Assembly: GCF_000284295.1 (NCBI RefSeq)
Contig: NC_017093.1
Span: 4,154,001 to 4,218,000 of the forward strand
DNA length: 64,000 bases
Direction: 5' to 3'
Source of the DNA: Actinoplanes missouriensis 431
Lineage (GTDB): Bacteria > Actinomycetota > Actinomycetes > Mycobacteriales > Micromonosporaceae
The stretch's first letter is position 1, and the number at the start of each line of letters is the position of its first letter. The notes under the pieces were generated by a model, which was not told the DNA's origin, searched no databases, and saw nothing but the letters and a program-made list of their open reading frames with translations. The position numbers and the translations under genes are program-made. Positions 1-8,381 of the stretch are shown here, one piece after another.

Positions 1-2164
1 GGATCGCGCCGGACGCCGGCATGCCCGCGCCACCGAAGCGGAACTCCAGCGAGGACAGCGAGCGGACGTCGACACCCTGCCTCGCGAACTCGGTCAGCGG
101 CACCCGGATCTGGTCGAGCACGATGTGCGTGTTCGGGGTGTTGGTGCCGGTCGACATGTGCAGGGCGTTGCCCCAGCGCGGGTCGCCGGCCTGGACCGTG
201 GCCTCGTTGCCGTCCGTGTCGGTCAGCGCGATCACGAAGTTCTGGCTGGTCGAGGCGGGGTCGTAGGACGTCGGCTTCTCGTTGGGCCAGGCCGGCGAGG
301 CCGGCGTGCCATCAACGGTCGTGTCACGGGTGTTGTCGCCACGGTTGTCGGCACCCGGATTGCGGGTGTCGAAGAAGTTCACCGCGGCGCTCAGCGCGAG
401 CGCCTCCAGGCCGGACATGTCGCGGGAGGCGGCCGGGATCTCCGCGGTCAGCGTCGCGGCGCTCGCCGGCTCCCAGGCGAGGGTGAGCTGCGGCCCGTAG
501 GAGTGGTTGATCGGCGCGTTCTCCCGGGTCCCGTTCTGGCCGCCGAGCGCGGCCGGGGCGGGCAGCGGGCACTGCTTCGCGGCCGCCGGCAGCCCGGTCT
601 TGCCGAGCTGTCCCGGCGCGAAGTCCTGCGGTTCCGGGTTGCACCAGTCGAAACCCTGCGGTGTCGCCGGCGGCTTCGGGGTGGTTCCGCTTGCTTGACG
701 GTACGGGTCAGCGAAGCCGTCCCCGGAGAGCGAGCCACCGAGCGCGTTCATGGTGAGCGGGTTCTCCGGCTGCAGGGTGATCACGTCCACCCGGGCGCCG
801 GCGCCCGCGTAGTAGCTGGTGTTGACCCGCTCGCCGCACGGGATCCGGGCGCCGGACTCGCTGGTCGGGCAGGCCGACGCCGGCACCTGCAGGTTGCCCG
901 GCCGGTTGGCGAGTTCCCCGGTCATGTACGCCTCGAACGCGCCCTCACCGCCGATGTAGCGCCGGAAGAACGCGGCCATCGTGGCGAGACCGAGCTTCTC
1001 CTGGTCGCCCATCCGCTCCGGGTCCCCGGAGATCTTCGTGTTGACCTCGGGGTTCAGCGGGTCGGTGTTGCCGATCCGGTAGTTCCGCGCCTCGTCGGTG
1101 GAGCTGGCCGCCCCGGACAGGCGCAGGTTGTTCGGGTGCACGTTGTTCGTCGCGAACGGCGCCGAGTTGCCGCACGCCGCGTCGTTGTTCGCCTGGCCGT
1201 CCGCGCCGCCGTCGGCGTACCAGACGGTGTTGTACCAGTTGTGGATGGCGCCGAGGTGCTCCACCTGGATCTTCGGGAACGGGTCGTCCGAGTTGATCGT
1301 CTGGCCGCGCTCGAACTGGCGGGCACCCATCAGGTTGGACACGTCGCCGTCGCACATCGGCAGGATCGTCATGAACGGCATCCCGTACGGCGCCTTGCGC
1401 TCGTAGTCGGTCGGCGCGAGCGAGATGACGCCGCTGATCGGGTAACGCGGCCCGTCGGTGCGGATCCGGTTGTAGTCGATGAAGTTGGTGACCGCGTCAC
1501 CGCCGCGCGAGTGGCCCATCATGCCGATCCGGCTCAGGTCGAGCCGGCCGGCGAGCGTGGTGCCGATCGTGGTGTGCTCGTCGACCGGCAGACCGGCCTT
1601 CCGGTTGGCTGCCGTGATCGCGTCCAGGGTGGCGGCCAGCAGCATGCGGCGGTTGTGCATGCCTTTGCCCTTGGCGTTGTCCTGCCGCATCATCAGCTGG
1701 TCCTGGGAGAGGGAGAAGGTGGTGTATCCCCAGGTCGCGAGGTTCTCGGCGAGGTAGGCGTACCCGCTCTCGTTGTGCTTGAACTCGGCGCACGTGAGCG
1801 CCGCCGAGTTCTGGCCGGAGTCGCAGGAGCCGTGGTTGCCGTGCACCAGGACGATCAGCGGCGACGGCTTCGTGCGCTTCGCGTAGTCCGGTGTGTAGAG
1901 CTGGCCACGGATCTCCACCTGCTCGGCGGCCTGGGCGGTGCCCGCCGTGGGCGCGGTGCCGTCCGAGTTCGGTTCCTGGATCGTGGCGAGGCCGAACTTG
2001 GCCTCCTGGATGACCCGGTGACCGTACGGGCCACGGGCGGTCGGGTCGGGAAGCGCCTGTGCCGCCGCCGCTGTCGTCGGGGGTGTCGCGCTCGCCGGGG
2101 CGGAGACGCCGACCGGGATCGCGAGCGTGAGGACTACGGAGAGGAGTGATCCGCCTATTTTCAT
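1..2164 (-). CDS. secreted alpha/beta hydrolase, 3' end outside window
   Basis: The reading frame starts at an ATG whose first codon is 2164-2162, with an AGGGAG ribosome site about 6 bases upstream, and stays open to base 1, so the C-terminus lies outside the window. The first ~26 residues are a Sec signal peptide (hydrophobic SLLSVVLTLAIPVGV, then an ASA cleavage site). Around residue 111 is an HGNHGS oxyanion-type motif and around residue 216 the nucleophile elbow GHSRGGD, giving an alpha/beta-hydrolase fold. The N-terminal half resembles chlorophyllase/PET-hydrolase-like lipases, followed by a long C-terminal region of over 300 residues that I cannot assign. The substrate is unknown; an exported esterase or lipase is the best reading. 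No partner genes are visible on this side. Confidence 0.8.
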   Translation of the reverse strand, partial: MKIGGSLLSVVLTLAIPVGVSAPASATPPTTAAAAQALPDPTARGPYGHRVIQEAKFGLATIQEPNSDGTAPTAGTAQAAEQVEIRGQLYTPDYAKRTKPSPLIVLVHGNHGSCDSGQNSAALTCAEFKHNESGYAYLAENLATWGYTTFSLSQDQLMMRQDNAKGKGMHNRRMLLAATLDAITAANRKAGLPVDEHTTIGTTLAGRLDLSRIGMMGHSRGGDAVTNFIDYNRIRTDGPRYPISGVISLAPTDYERKAPYGMPFMTILPMCDGDVSNLMGARQFERGQTINSDDPFPKIQVEHLGAIHNWYNTVWYADGGADGQANNDAACGNSAPFATNNVHPNNLRLSGAASSTDEARNYRIGNTDPLNPEVNTKISGDPERMGDQEKLGLATMAAFFRRYIGGEGAFEAYMTGELANRPGNLQVPASACPTSESGARIPCGERVNTSYYAGAGARVDVITLQPENPLTMNALGGSLSGDGFADPYRQASGTTPKPPATPQGFDWCNPEPQDFAPGQLGKTGLPAAAKQCPLPAPAALGGQNGTRENAPINHSYGPQLTLAWEPASAATLTAEIPAASRDMSGLEALALSAAVNFFDTRNPGADNRGDNTRDTTVDGTPASPAWPNEKPTSYDPASTSQNFVIALTDTDGNEATVQAGDPRWGNALHMSTGTNTPNTHIVLDQIRVPLTEFARQGVDVRSLSSLEFRFGGAGMPASGAI

Positions 2165-2272
2165 ACAACGCTCCCTGGAAACAGGAGTTGAATGATCAAC
2201 TAGGCGGGGACGCTAAACACCAGGTGTTTCCCAGCTGTTTCTGATCAGATTCCAAGCAGGCATGATCATGGC

Positions 2273-3082
2273 GTGCGCCCCCACCCCCGTGCCGACTTCT
2301 TCGTCGTCGGCGTCGCCGTCACCATCTTCGCGCTGATCATCTTCACGACGCCGGATCCACCCTGCTCAGTGGCGGACGCCTGCGACGCGGAACCCGTCAC
2401 ATCGATCGCGGTGAGCCTGGTCGCCGCCGTCGCCGTGATGTCCTTCCTGCACCGCTGGTCGGCGGTGGCCGCCGCCGTGGCCTGCGTGGTGATGTGGCCG
2501 ATCGCGGACCGCGTCGACGACGTGGGGATGGGCTGGCGGGTGACGCTTCCGCTCGCGCTGCTCGCCGTCACCGTCGCGGTGGCGCGGCTGCGGTTCCCGC
2601 CGTACTCGCCGTCGCCGGATCTCGTCGCCTTCGTCGCCTCCCTCGACGAGGACGTGCGGCCGGCTCTCGTGCCCCCCGCTCCGCCGCGAGCGCCGGCCCG
2701 GCCGGTGCTCGGCACGCTGCTGCTCGTCGCCGGTCTCGCCGGGGCCGGGTGGACCCTGTGGCATCAGGCGCGGGTCACCGCGCAGGAGGCGTCCGCCAGC
2801 GCCGTCCCCGCCGTGGTCCGGGAACACCGGGAGGACGCCGTGATCGGGGTGGACCTGGTGAACGGCGACTCGTTCTACATGGAGGTGCTGGACGCCGCGG
2901 ACTATCCGGTCGGCAGCCGGGTCGAGGTCCTCATCGACGACACCCGAATGCGGCAGCTGCGGACCGAGCCGTACGACATCACGATCCTGCTGCTGCCCAC
3001 GATCACCGCGGCCGGGGCCGGCGCAGCCCTGCTGACCGTCGTTCGGCAGAGTGTCAGGGGTGACAACACTGACCGGTCCTGA
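2273..3082 (+). CDS. membrane protein of unknown function
   Basis: A 269-residue protein starting at GTG. It has an N-terminal hydrophobic helix (about residues 8-26), two or three more helices between residues 43 and 105, a proline/alanine-rich connector, another helix near 145-160, a soluble extracellular-type domain, and a final hydrophobic stretch near 238-258. No family motif is recognisable. The gene overlaps the next one (the EamA transporter) by about 30 bases if the GTG at 3051 is used there, which suggests co-transcription. Codon use is typical of the window, so the frame is credible even though the function is not known. Confidence 0.65.
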   Translation: MRPHPRADFFVVGVAVTIFALIIFTTPDPPCSVADACDAEPVTSIAVSLVAAVAVMSFLHRWSAVAAAVACVVMWPIADRVDDVGMGWRVTLPLALLAVTVAVARLRFPPYSPSPDLVAFVASLDEDVRPALVPPAPPRAPARPVLGTLLLVAGLAGAGWTLWHQARVTAQEASASAVPAVVREHREDAVIGVDLVNGDSFYMEVLDAADYPVGSRVEVLIDDTRMRQLRTEPYDITILLLPTITAAGAGAALLTVVRQSVRGDNTDRS

Positions 3083-3986
3083 CAGCCGCGTGGAACTGCG
3101 CCGATGGCTGCCGAGCTACCTGGCGCTCGCCGCTATCTGGGGCACCAGTTTCCTGTTCATCAAGGTCGGTGTCCGGGAGCTTCATCCGCTGTGGCTCACC
3201 TTCGGCCGGGTCGCCGCCGGGGTGCTGATCCTGCTCGTCGTCCTGGCCGTGACCCGGGACCGGCTGCCGCGCGACCTCCGCCTCTGGGGGCACCTCATGG
3301 TGGTCGCGCTGCTCGGCGTGGTCCTGCCGTTCACCCTGTTCGGGTACGGCGAGCAGCGGGTCTCCTCGGTGCTCGCCGGGATCTGGAACGCGGCCACGCC
3401 ACTGGTCGCGCTGCCGCTGGCGGTGCTGCTGTTCCGCACCGAGCGGATGAGCGCCCGCAAGGCGGCCGGCATCGGTGTCGGGTTCGCCGGGGTGCTCGTG
3501 GTGCTCGGCGTGTGGCGGGGTCTCGGCGGCGCGCAGTTCACCGGGCAGCTCATGTGCTTCGGCGCCGCCATGTGTTACGCGGTTGCCATCCCGTACCAGA
3601 AGAAGTTCATCGCCGGCCGGGCCGGCAGCGGCGTCTCGATGGCCGCCGCGCAGCTGATCGCCGCTCTCGCCCAGCTCACCCTGGTCGCGCCGCTGCTGGC
3701 CGGCGCGCCGCCTAACCCGGCGGATCTCTCCGGTCAGGTGCTGCTCTGCGTGCTGGCGCTCGGCTCGCTCGGCACCGGGATCGCGTTCGTGCTGAACTTC
3801 CGGGTCGTCCGGATGGCCGGGGTCAGCACGTCGACCTCGGTGACCTACCTGATGCCGGTGGTCGCGACAGTGGTCGGCGTGCTGGTCCTCGGCGAGCATC
3901 TGCACTGGAATCAGCCGGTCGGCGCGCTGATCGTCCTCATCGGTGTGGCGGTGTCCCAAGGGCTGCTGCGGCCTCCGCGACGGTAG
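3051..3986 (+). CDS. EamA/DMT-superfamily transporter
   Basis: A 311-residue integral membrane protein with ten predicted helices arranged as two EamA repeats, the usual plan of drug/metabolite exporters such as RhaT/YdcZ relatives. The first repeat opens with the typical AAIWGTSFLFIKVG pattern and the second ends with VGVLVLGEHLHWNQPVGA, where the E in LGE is the conserved position of the family. The substrate cannot be told from sequence. The chosen GTG at 3051 overlaps the preceding gene; GTG codons at 3060 and 3090 are alternatives. The 3' end overlaps the convergent hydrolase gene by 50 bases. Confidence 0.85.
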   Translation: MSGVTTLTGPDSRVELRRWLPSYLALAAIWGTSFLFIKVGVRELHPLWLTFGRVAAGVLILLVVLAVTRDRLPRDLRLWGHLMVVALLGVVLPFTLFGYGEQRVSSVLAGIWNAATPLVALPLAVLLFRTERMSARKAAGIGVGFAGVLVVLGVWRGLGGAQFTGQLMCFGAAMCYAVAIPYQKKFIAGRAGSGVSMAAAQLIAALAQLTLVAPLLAGAPPNPADLSGQVLLCVLALGSLGTGIAFVLNFRVVRMAGVSTSTSVTYLMPVVATVVGVLVLGEHLHWNQPVGALIVLIGVAVSQGLLRPPRR

Positions 3987-4917
3987 CCGGCTGCCAGCGC
4001 GGCCGCCGGTCCTTGTCGATGATCTGCGCGCGGATCCCCTCGGCCAGGTCCGGCAGCCGCAGCATGAACGCGCTCAGCCGCAACTCCGCGTCCAGCGCCG
4101 CCCGCAGATCCGGCAGCCCCGCCGCCTCCCGCAGCGATCGCAGCGTCAGGACCAGGGACGTCGGAGATTTGGTGGCGATCTCCTTGGCGGCGGCCTGCGC
4201 GGCCGGGTGCGGATGGCTCGCGAGCCGGTCCAGGATCACCGCGACGTCGTCACCGGCGTAACACTCGTCGATCCAGGCGCGGTCCAGGTCGGCCGGCGGC
4301 GGCGCCTCGGCCACCCGCGTGACGTCACCGTGCTCAAGCAGCTCCGGCAGCCGGCCCGACGGCACGTAGTGGTCGGCCAGCCCGGCCGCGATCCCGTCGC
4401 CCGCGCCGACCGCCGAACCGGTCAGCGCCAGGTGGGTGCCGATCTCGCCCGGCGCACGGCTGAGCAGCCACGATCCGCCCACATCCGGGTGGAAGCCGAT
4501 GCCGACCTCGGGCATCGCCAGCCGGGAACGCTCGGTCACCACGCGCACCGAGGCGTGCCCGGAGATCCCGATCCCGCCACCCATCACGACACCGTCCATG
4601 CAGGCGACGATCGGTTTCGGGTACGCCGCGATCGTCGCGTTGAGCCGGTACTCCCGCGCCCAGAAGTCCAGCGACGCCGTCCCGCCGGAGACCGCATCGG
4701 CGTGGATCGCCCGGATGTCGCCGCCGGCGCAGAGCCCGCGCTCGCCCGCGCCGTCGATCACCACGGTCCGGATCCGATCATCAGAGACCCACCCATCGAG
4801 GGTACGGGCGACGATCGTCACCATCTCCGCGGTGAGCGCGTTGATGGCCGCCGGCCGGTTGAGCGTGAGACGGCCGAGTTGCTTTTGTTGTCTGACGATC
4901 ACCGATGGTTCGCTCAT
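3937..4917 (-). CDS. 3-hydroxyisobutyryl-CoA hydrolase (crotonase superfamily)
   Basis: A 326-residue crotonase-fold enzyme. It carries the oxyanion-hole segment CAGGDIRA near residue 65, GVVMGGGIGIS near 110, the acidic segment PEVGIGFHPDVG near 135, and close to the C-terminus EGIRAQIIDKDRRPRW. The last motif (EG-R-L-IDKD--P-W) separates 3-hydroxyisobutyryl-CoA hydrolases from ordinary enoyl-CoA hydratases. The family frees 3-hydroxyisobutyrate from its CoA ester in valine breakdown. The frame is open upstream to 5058, but the start at MSEPSV is preferred because the longer form would run into the divergent prsW-like gene and adds a basic, non-homologous leader. No other valine-pathway gene lies nearby. 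Confidence 0.87.
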   Translation of the reverse strand: MSEPSVIVRQQKQLGRLTLNRPAAINALTAEMVTIVARTLDGWVSDDRIRTVVIDGAGERGLCAGGDIRAIHADAVSGGTASLDFWAREYRLNATIAAYPKPIVACMDGVVMGGGIGISGHASVRVVTERSRLAMPEVGIGFHPDVGGSWLLSRAPGEIGTHLALTGSAVGAGDGIAAGLADHYVPSGRLPELLEHGDVTRVAEAPPPADLDRAWIDECYAGDDVAVILDRLASHPHPAAQAAAKEIATKSPTSLVLTLRSLREAAGLPDLRAALDAELRLSAFMLRLPDLAEGIRAQIIDKDRRPRWQPATVAEAAAALGTPPHR

Positions 4918-4972
4918 CCCGTGATCTTGCCGCGTTCCCGGCCCCGGGGGCAGCGCGGCAGTAGATTTACCG

Positions 4973-5803
4973 ATGACGAACCGTGCGCCGCGGTGGACCA
5001 TGAGTCGCATGATGCGTGAGCGACTCCGGCGCCTCGGGTGGGTGGCTGTGCTGGCCATCGGCCTGGCCCTCTACTTCCTGGTGCTGCGCACCCTGGTGCA
5101 CACCCAGAACCCCAACCTCGTGCCCGCCGTGATCCTGCTCGGCGCGTGCACCGTGCCGGCCGCGTTCCTCACGTTCGCCCAGGCCCGCACCGGCCAGTGG
5201 CAGGTGCCGGCCACGGTCCTGCTGGTCACCGCGTTCTTCGGCGGCGTGGTCGGCCTGGTCGTCGCCGGCACCCTCGAGTTCGACGCGCTGCGCGACCTCG
5301 GCACCCTGCCGATGCTCTTCGTCGCGCTGATCGAGGAGACCGCGAAACTGGTCGTCCCGCTGCTCGTGCTGGTCACCATCCTCATCCGGCACAAGCGCCG
5401 GCTGCCGTCGGACGGCCTGGTCATCGGCGTCGCGAGCGGCATGGGTTTCGCCGCGCTCGAGACCATGGGGTACGCGTTCACCGCGCTCGTCTCCTCCGGC
5501 GGCAACGTCGGCGCCCTCGAGGAGACACTGCTGATCCGCGGCCTGACCGCCCCGGCCGGGCACACCGCGTGGACCGGCCTGACCTGCGGCGCGCTCTGGA
5601 TGCTGGCGAGCGCCCCGGGCGTGCGCAACGCGGTCGTCTTCCTGCTGACGTTCGCCGGGGCGGTGGCCCTGCACACCGCGTGGGACACCTTCGGGACCGT
5701 CTGGGCGTACGCGATCCTCGCGGTCCTGAGCCTCGGCTGGCTGGTGCTGCGGCTGCGCGGGTACCGCGCTTTCCACCCGCTGCCCGCCGAGCCGGCGGCA
5801 TAG
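4973..5803 (+). CDS. PrsW-family intramembrane metalloprotease
   Basis: A 276-residue protein with about eight membrane segments. The PrsW hallmarks are present: IEETAKL (EExxK) near residue 121, the ASGMGFAALET segment near residue 150, HTAWTGL near 199 and HTAWD near 236, which supply the glutamate and histidine residues for a membrane-embedded zinc site. PrsW of Bacillus cleaves the anti-sigma factor RsiW, but most actinobacterial members have no known substrate and no anti-sigma gene is adjacent here. The ATG at 4973 has no clear ribosome site; ATG codons at 5000 and 5009 are alternatives and would remove only a basic N-terminal tail. Confidence 0.85.
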   Translation: MTNRAPRWTMSRMMRERLRRLGWVAVLAIGLALYFLVLRTLVHTQNPNLVPAVILLGACTVPAAFLTFAQARTGQWQVPATVLLVTAFFGGVVGLVVAGTLEFDALRDLGTLPMLFVALIEETAKLVVPLLVLVTILIRHKRRLPSDGLVIGVASGMGFAALETMGYAFTALVSSGGNVGALEETLLIRGLTAPAGHTAWTGLTCGALWMLASAPGVRNAVVFLLTFAGAVALHTAWDTFGTVWAYAILAVLSLGWLVLRLRGYRAFHPLPAEPAA

Positions 5804-5817
5804 AGTGGTCGCCCACG

Positions 5818-6000
5818 CCCCGTCCGGCTCTCGTCCCGTCCGCTCTCGTCCCGTCCGCTCTCGTCCCGGCCGCCCTCGTCCCGGCCGCCCACGTCGCGGC
5901 CGGTTCTGGTCCCGTCCGGCTCTCGCCCGTGTCCTGCCCACGTCCCGGTCGGCTCTCGTCCCGGTCGGCCGTCGTGCCGCGTCCCGCCCACATCCCGGTT
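5818..6000. repeat. degenerate 15-17 bp direct repeats in an intergenic region
   Basis: About eleven imperfect copies of a unit like CGTCCCGTCCGCTCT run head to tail directly after the prsW-like stop codon, with drift between copies (CCG/CGG and CTCT/CCCA variants). The whole gap between 5804 and 6472 holds no open frame with coding character on either strand. Farther on, a looser GTGTGCCCTCGTCC-type repeat recurs around 6320-6445. This is best seen as non-coding simple-sequence expansion; no function is evident. Confidence 0.7.
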
Positions 6001-6073
6001 CCGCTCCCTGGATCTTGGAGCGTTCGGGGCCGGCCGGCTCTCAGCGCTGACGCGACAGGCATGCGAGAGCACT

Positions 6074-6105
6074 CTGAGCCAGCCGGCCGGGACGAGCTGG
6101 CTCAG
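6074..6105. terminator. perfect 10-bp inverted repeat, possible terminator hairpin
   Basis: CTGAGCCAGC and GCTGGCTCAG form a perfect 10-base stem with a 12-base GC-rich loop in the long gap after the prsW-like gene. There is no T-run on either side. It may stop transcripts from the left gene, but it lies 270 bases past the stop codon, so the role is uncertain. Confidence 0.4.
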
Positions 6106-6472
6106 ATTGTTGCCCACAGACCGTTTCAGCAGCACTGGGAGCCAGCTGGTCCGGCCGGTCGTCAGTGCCGCCTGGTCAGTGCTCCCGGAACGGTCTGTCC
6201 GCCGGCGTCAGGCGAGCCGTAGCCAGCGCAGGGAATCGAGCCCTTGATCACCGGGCTGGGCTACGGCTGGGCCGCTGGCGTTCTACGATCGGCGGGCTCA
6301 GGACGCACACAACGGTTGCGTGTGCCCGCATCCCTGCCAGGGCAGCGATGCCGGCACACGAACGGTTTCCGTGCGCCCTCGCCTCTGCTGGCGCGGTCTT
6401 GTGTGCCCTCGTCCTGTCGGTGCGGTTGTGCGTGTGCCCTCGTCCCGCGCCGGGCGGCCCGGAGCCGACTCG

Positions 6473-6979
6473 TCAGAACATCACCGTGACGCCGGCGGCC
6501 TTGCACGCCGTGGTCAGGTCGTTGCCGAGTTTGTCGAAGTCGGAGTCGGCCGCGCTGCCGATCGGGTCGGCGGATTTCGCGGCGGCGTCCAGCTCGTCGG
6601 CGATCGCCTTGGCGGCGGTGGTGACGTCGCTGGCCGGGGCGAACGCGAGCGCCTCGGTCACCGTCGTGTGGAACGCGATGAACGTCTTCTTCGCGTCGGC
6701 GGCCCGGACGCCACCGCCGTCCTGCTGGGCGTTCGTGATGCCGTTGCGCAGCGCGGTCGCCGCCGTGTTCAGCGTCTTGCACAGTGCCTTGTCATCGGGC
6801 GCGACAACAGCGGCCGAGGAGCCGGCACCCGCTGCTGAGCCGGCACCCGTCGAGGAGCCGGCGGCGGCCGGGGCAGCGGGCGCGGAGGAGGCCGCCGAGG
6901 GGGAGTCGTCGTCACCGCACGCGGCCAGGGTGGCCAGGCAGGCGCCGAGCAGGACGACGGGCAGGATCCGGGAACGCAT
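6473..6979 (-). CDS. small secreted lipoprotein of unknown function
   Basis: A 168-residue protein. The start MRSRILPVV is chosen because it is followed by a lipoprotein signal peptide with lipobox LAAC near residue 21, then an Asp/Ser/Ala/Gly-rich spacer (residues 24-60) and a helical domain of about 105 residues that contains two cysteines. The open frame extends upstream across an 18-bp tandem repeat, where it would read as a collagen-like (GTPGGP)n segment; an internal lipobox after such a leader makes no sense, so that extension is rejected. The mature domain resembles the helical extracytoplasmic lipoproteins common in actinobacteria, but no function is known. The gene stands alone between repeat-rich gaps. 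Confidence 0.72.
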   Translation of the reverse strand: MRSRILPVVLLGACLATLAACGDDDSPSAASSAPAAPAAAGSSTGAGSAAGAGSSAAVVAPDDKALCKTLNTAATALRNGITNAQQDGGGVRAADAKKTFIAFHTTVTEALAFAPASDVTTAAKAIADELDAAAKSADPIGSAADSDFDKLGNDLTTACKAAGVTVMF

Positions 6980-7033
6980 CACGAGCACGCACGGTAGCCG
7001 ACGTTCCTGAGCGCCCGCTCTCAGGCCGCCACC

Positions 7034-7133
7034 GGGCGTCCCCGGCCCGCCGGGCGTCCCCGGCCCGCCGGGCGTCCCCGGCCCGCCGGGCGTCCCCGGC
7101 CCGCCGGGCGTCCCCGGCCCGCCGGGCGTCCCC
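7034..7133. repeat. 18-bp tandem repeat, about 5.5 copies
   Basis: The unit GGGCGTCCCCGGCCCGCC is repeated exactly from 7034, five full copies and a 10-base partial copy. It lies about 55 bases upstream of the lipoprotein start. Perfect copy identity implies recent expansion or contraction and therefore likely length variation between strains. Confidence 0.92.
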
Positions 7134-7322
7134 AAGCCCGCAGCCCGGCGCCGGACGTGCGGGAGATCCTTGCCCGCGCAGCTGTTCGTCGGTCATGGTT
7201 ATCAGAACCGGTCGCGGTGACCGGCCGGCCGTCCGTCAACCGACTGATCGCGAGCGCCCCGGTCCGGCCAGCAGTCGTTTGACGGATGCATGCGTACGCC
7301 GCCGCCGCAAGGATCTCGGGGT

Positions 7323-8195
7323 ATGACAGACGCGACAGCGCTTCGGCGCCACTGGGGCAACGCGGAGGACGTCGGCATCCGGGCGGCACGCACGCCGGAC
7401 GTCGCGATCCAGGATTTCGAGATCGCGGGTCGGGTGCGGGTCCGGCTGGTGCGTCCGGCGGGGGAGGACGGCGTGCTGCCGGTGGTGCTCTTCACCCACG
7501 GCGCCGGCTGGATTCTCGGTGAGGATTTCACGTACGACCGGATGACCCGTGAGCTGGCATTGCAGGCGCGGGCGGCGGTGGCGTTCGTGGACTACCACCA
7601 CTCGGCGGAGAACCGCTTCCCGGCGGCGGTGCAGGAGTGTTACGCCGCTCTGGAATGGCTGGCCGCGCAGGCGGAGCAGCTCGGTGTGGACGCCGGGCGG
7701 ATCGCGGTGGCCGGTGACTCGGCGGGCGCGGCGATCGCGGTCGCCGTCGCCGTGGCGGCCAAGGAGCGGTCCGGTCCGGCCATCACCGGGCAGGTGCTGC
7801 TCTACCCGATGATCAGCAGCAGTTACGCCGGCGCGTCCGCCTTCGACGCGGTGTCGTACCACCGGCGGGCCACCGAGCACTGGATCATGCGGCAGTCCGG
7901 GATGTGGTCCACCGGGGCGCGGGCGCAGGTCGCCGAGCCGGTGGTGACGCACCCGGCCGACGAGCGGTTCACCGGGATGCCGCCCACGCTGATCGTCGTG
8001 GCCGAGGCCGATGTGCTGCGGGAACAGGGCGAGGGGTACGCGGCGGACCTGCGTGCCGCGGGTGTGCCGGTGATCGTCGAGCGGTACGCCGGGGTCATCC
8101 ACGATTTCGTGATGGTGGACGCCCTCGGCGACACCGCGGCCGTCCGGGAGGCAACCGGCCACGCCGGACGGTACCTGCACTACGCGCTCGGCTGA
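7323..8195 (+). CDS. alpha/beta hydrolase of the hormone-sensitive-lipase (HSL) type
   Basis: A 290-residue soluble esterase-like protein. Near residue 60 is HGAGW, a variant of the HSL-family HGGGW oxyanion motif, and near residue 136 is the nucleophile elbow GDSAG. The C-terminal part contains DVLREQGEGYA (catalytic Asp region) and VIHDFVM (catalytic His), completing a Ser-Asp-His triad. The ATG at 7323 is chosen because AAGGA lies about 9 bases upstream; an in-frame ATG at 7290 lacks a ribosome site. The replacement of the second Gly of HGGG by Ala is slightly unusual. Likely a short-chain carboxylesterase; its real substrate is unknown. Confidence 0.87.
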   Translation: MTDATALRRHWGNAEDVGIRAARTPDVAIQDFEIAGRVRVRLVRPAGEDGVLPVVLFTHGAGWILGEDFTYDRMTRELALQARAAVAFVDYHHSAENRFPAAVQECYAALEWLAAQAEQLGVDAGRIAVAGDSAGAAIAVAVAVAAKERSGPAITGQVLLYPMISSSYAGASAFDAVSYHRRATEHWIMRQSGMWSTGARAQVAEPVVTHPADERFTGMPPTLIVVAEADVLREQGEGYAADLRAAGVPVIVERYAGVIHDFVMVDALGDTAAVREATGHAGRYLHYALG

Positions 8196-8201
8196 AGAGC
8201 G

Positions 8202-8368
8202 AAGTTGACCCCGTACCTCTGAAGTTTGTCCTTGCCTGTGAGCGATCCCTCGGTGACATTAAGTGCGCCGGGCTCTGGGTTTTTCACGCTGTACCGCCTA
8301 GCCTCCCTACTGGCGAGTAACAAGCGTTGAACCGACGACCCACGCCTCACGTTGTCTTGGTCAACTTC
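8202..8368. promoter_or_regulatory. widely spaced 10-bp inverted repeat upstream of pntA
   Basis: GAAGTTGACC (8202-8211) and its exact reverse complement GGTCAACTTC (8359-8368) flank almost the whole gap between the esterase and pntA; the right copy ends 13 bases before the pntA start. The pair could be two half-sites of a regulator acting through a DNA loop, or it could be part of the general GTTGAC/GTCAAC enrichment seen elsewhere in the window. Confidence 0.45.
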
Positions 8369-8381
8369 AAACCGGGAGTCA

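Noticed and set aside
125..2149. Long open frame on the plus strand (674 codons)
   Set aside because: It is antisense to the secreted hydrolase, whose protein has a signal peptide and GHSRGGD; the plus-strand translation is an arginine/valine-rich repeat-like text typical of GC-rich shadow frames.
6980..7135. Collagen-like (GTPGGP)n N-terminus for the lipoprotein
   Set aside because: It would place a lipoprotein signal peptide in the middle of the protein; the start MRSRIL at 6979 fits better.
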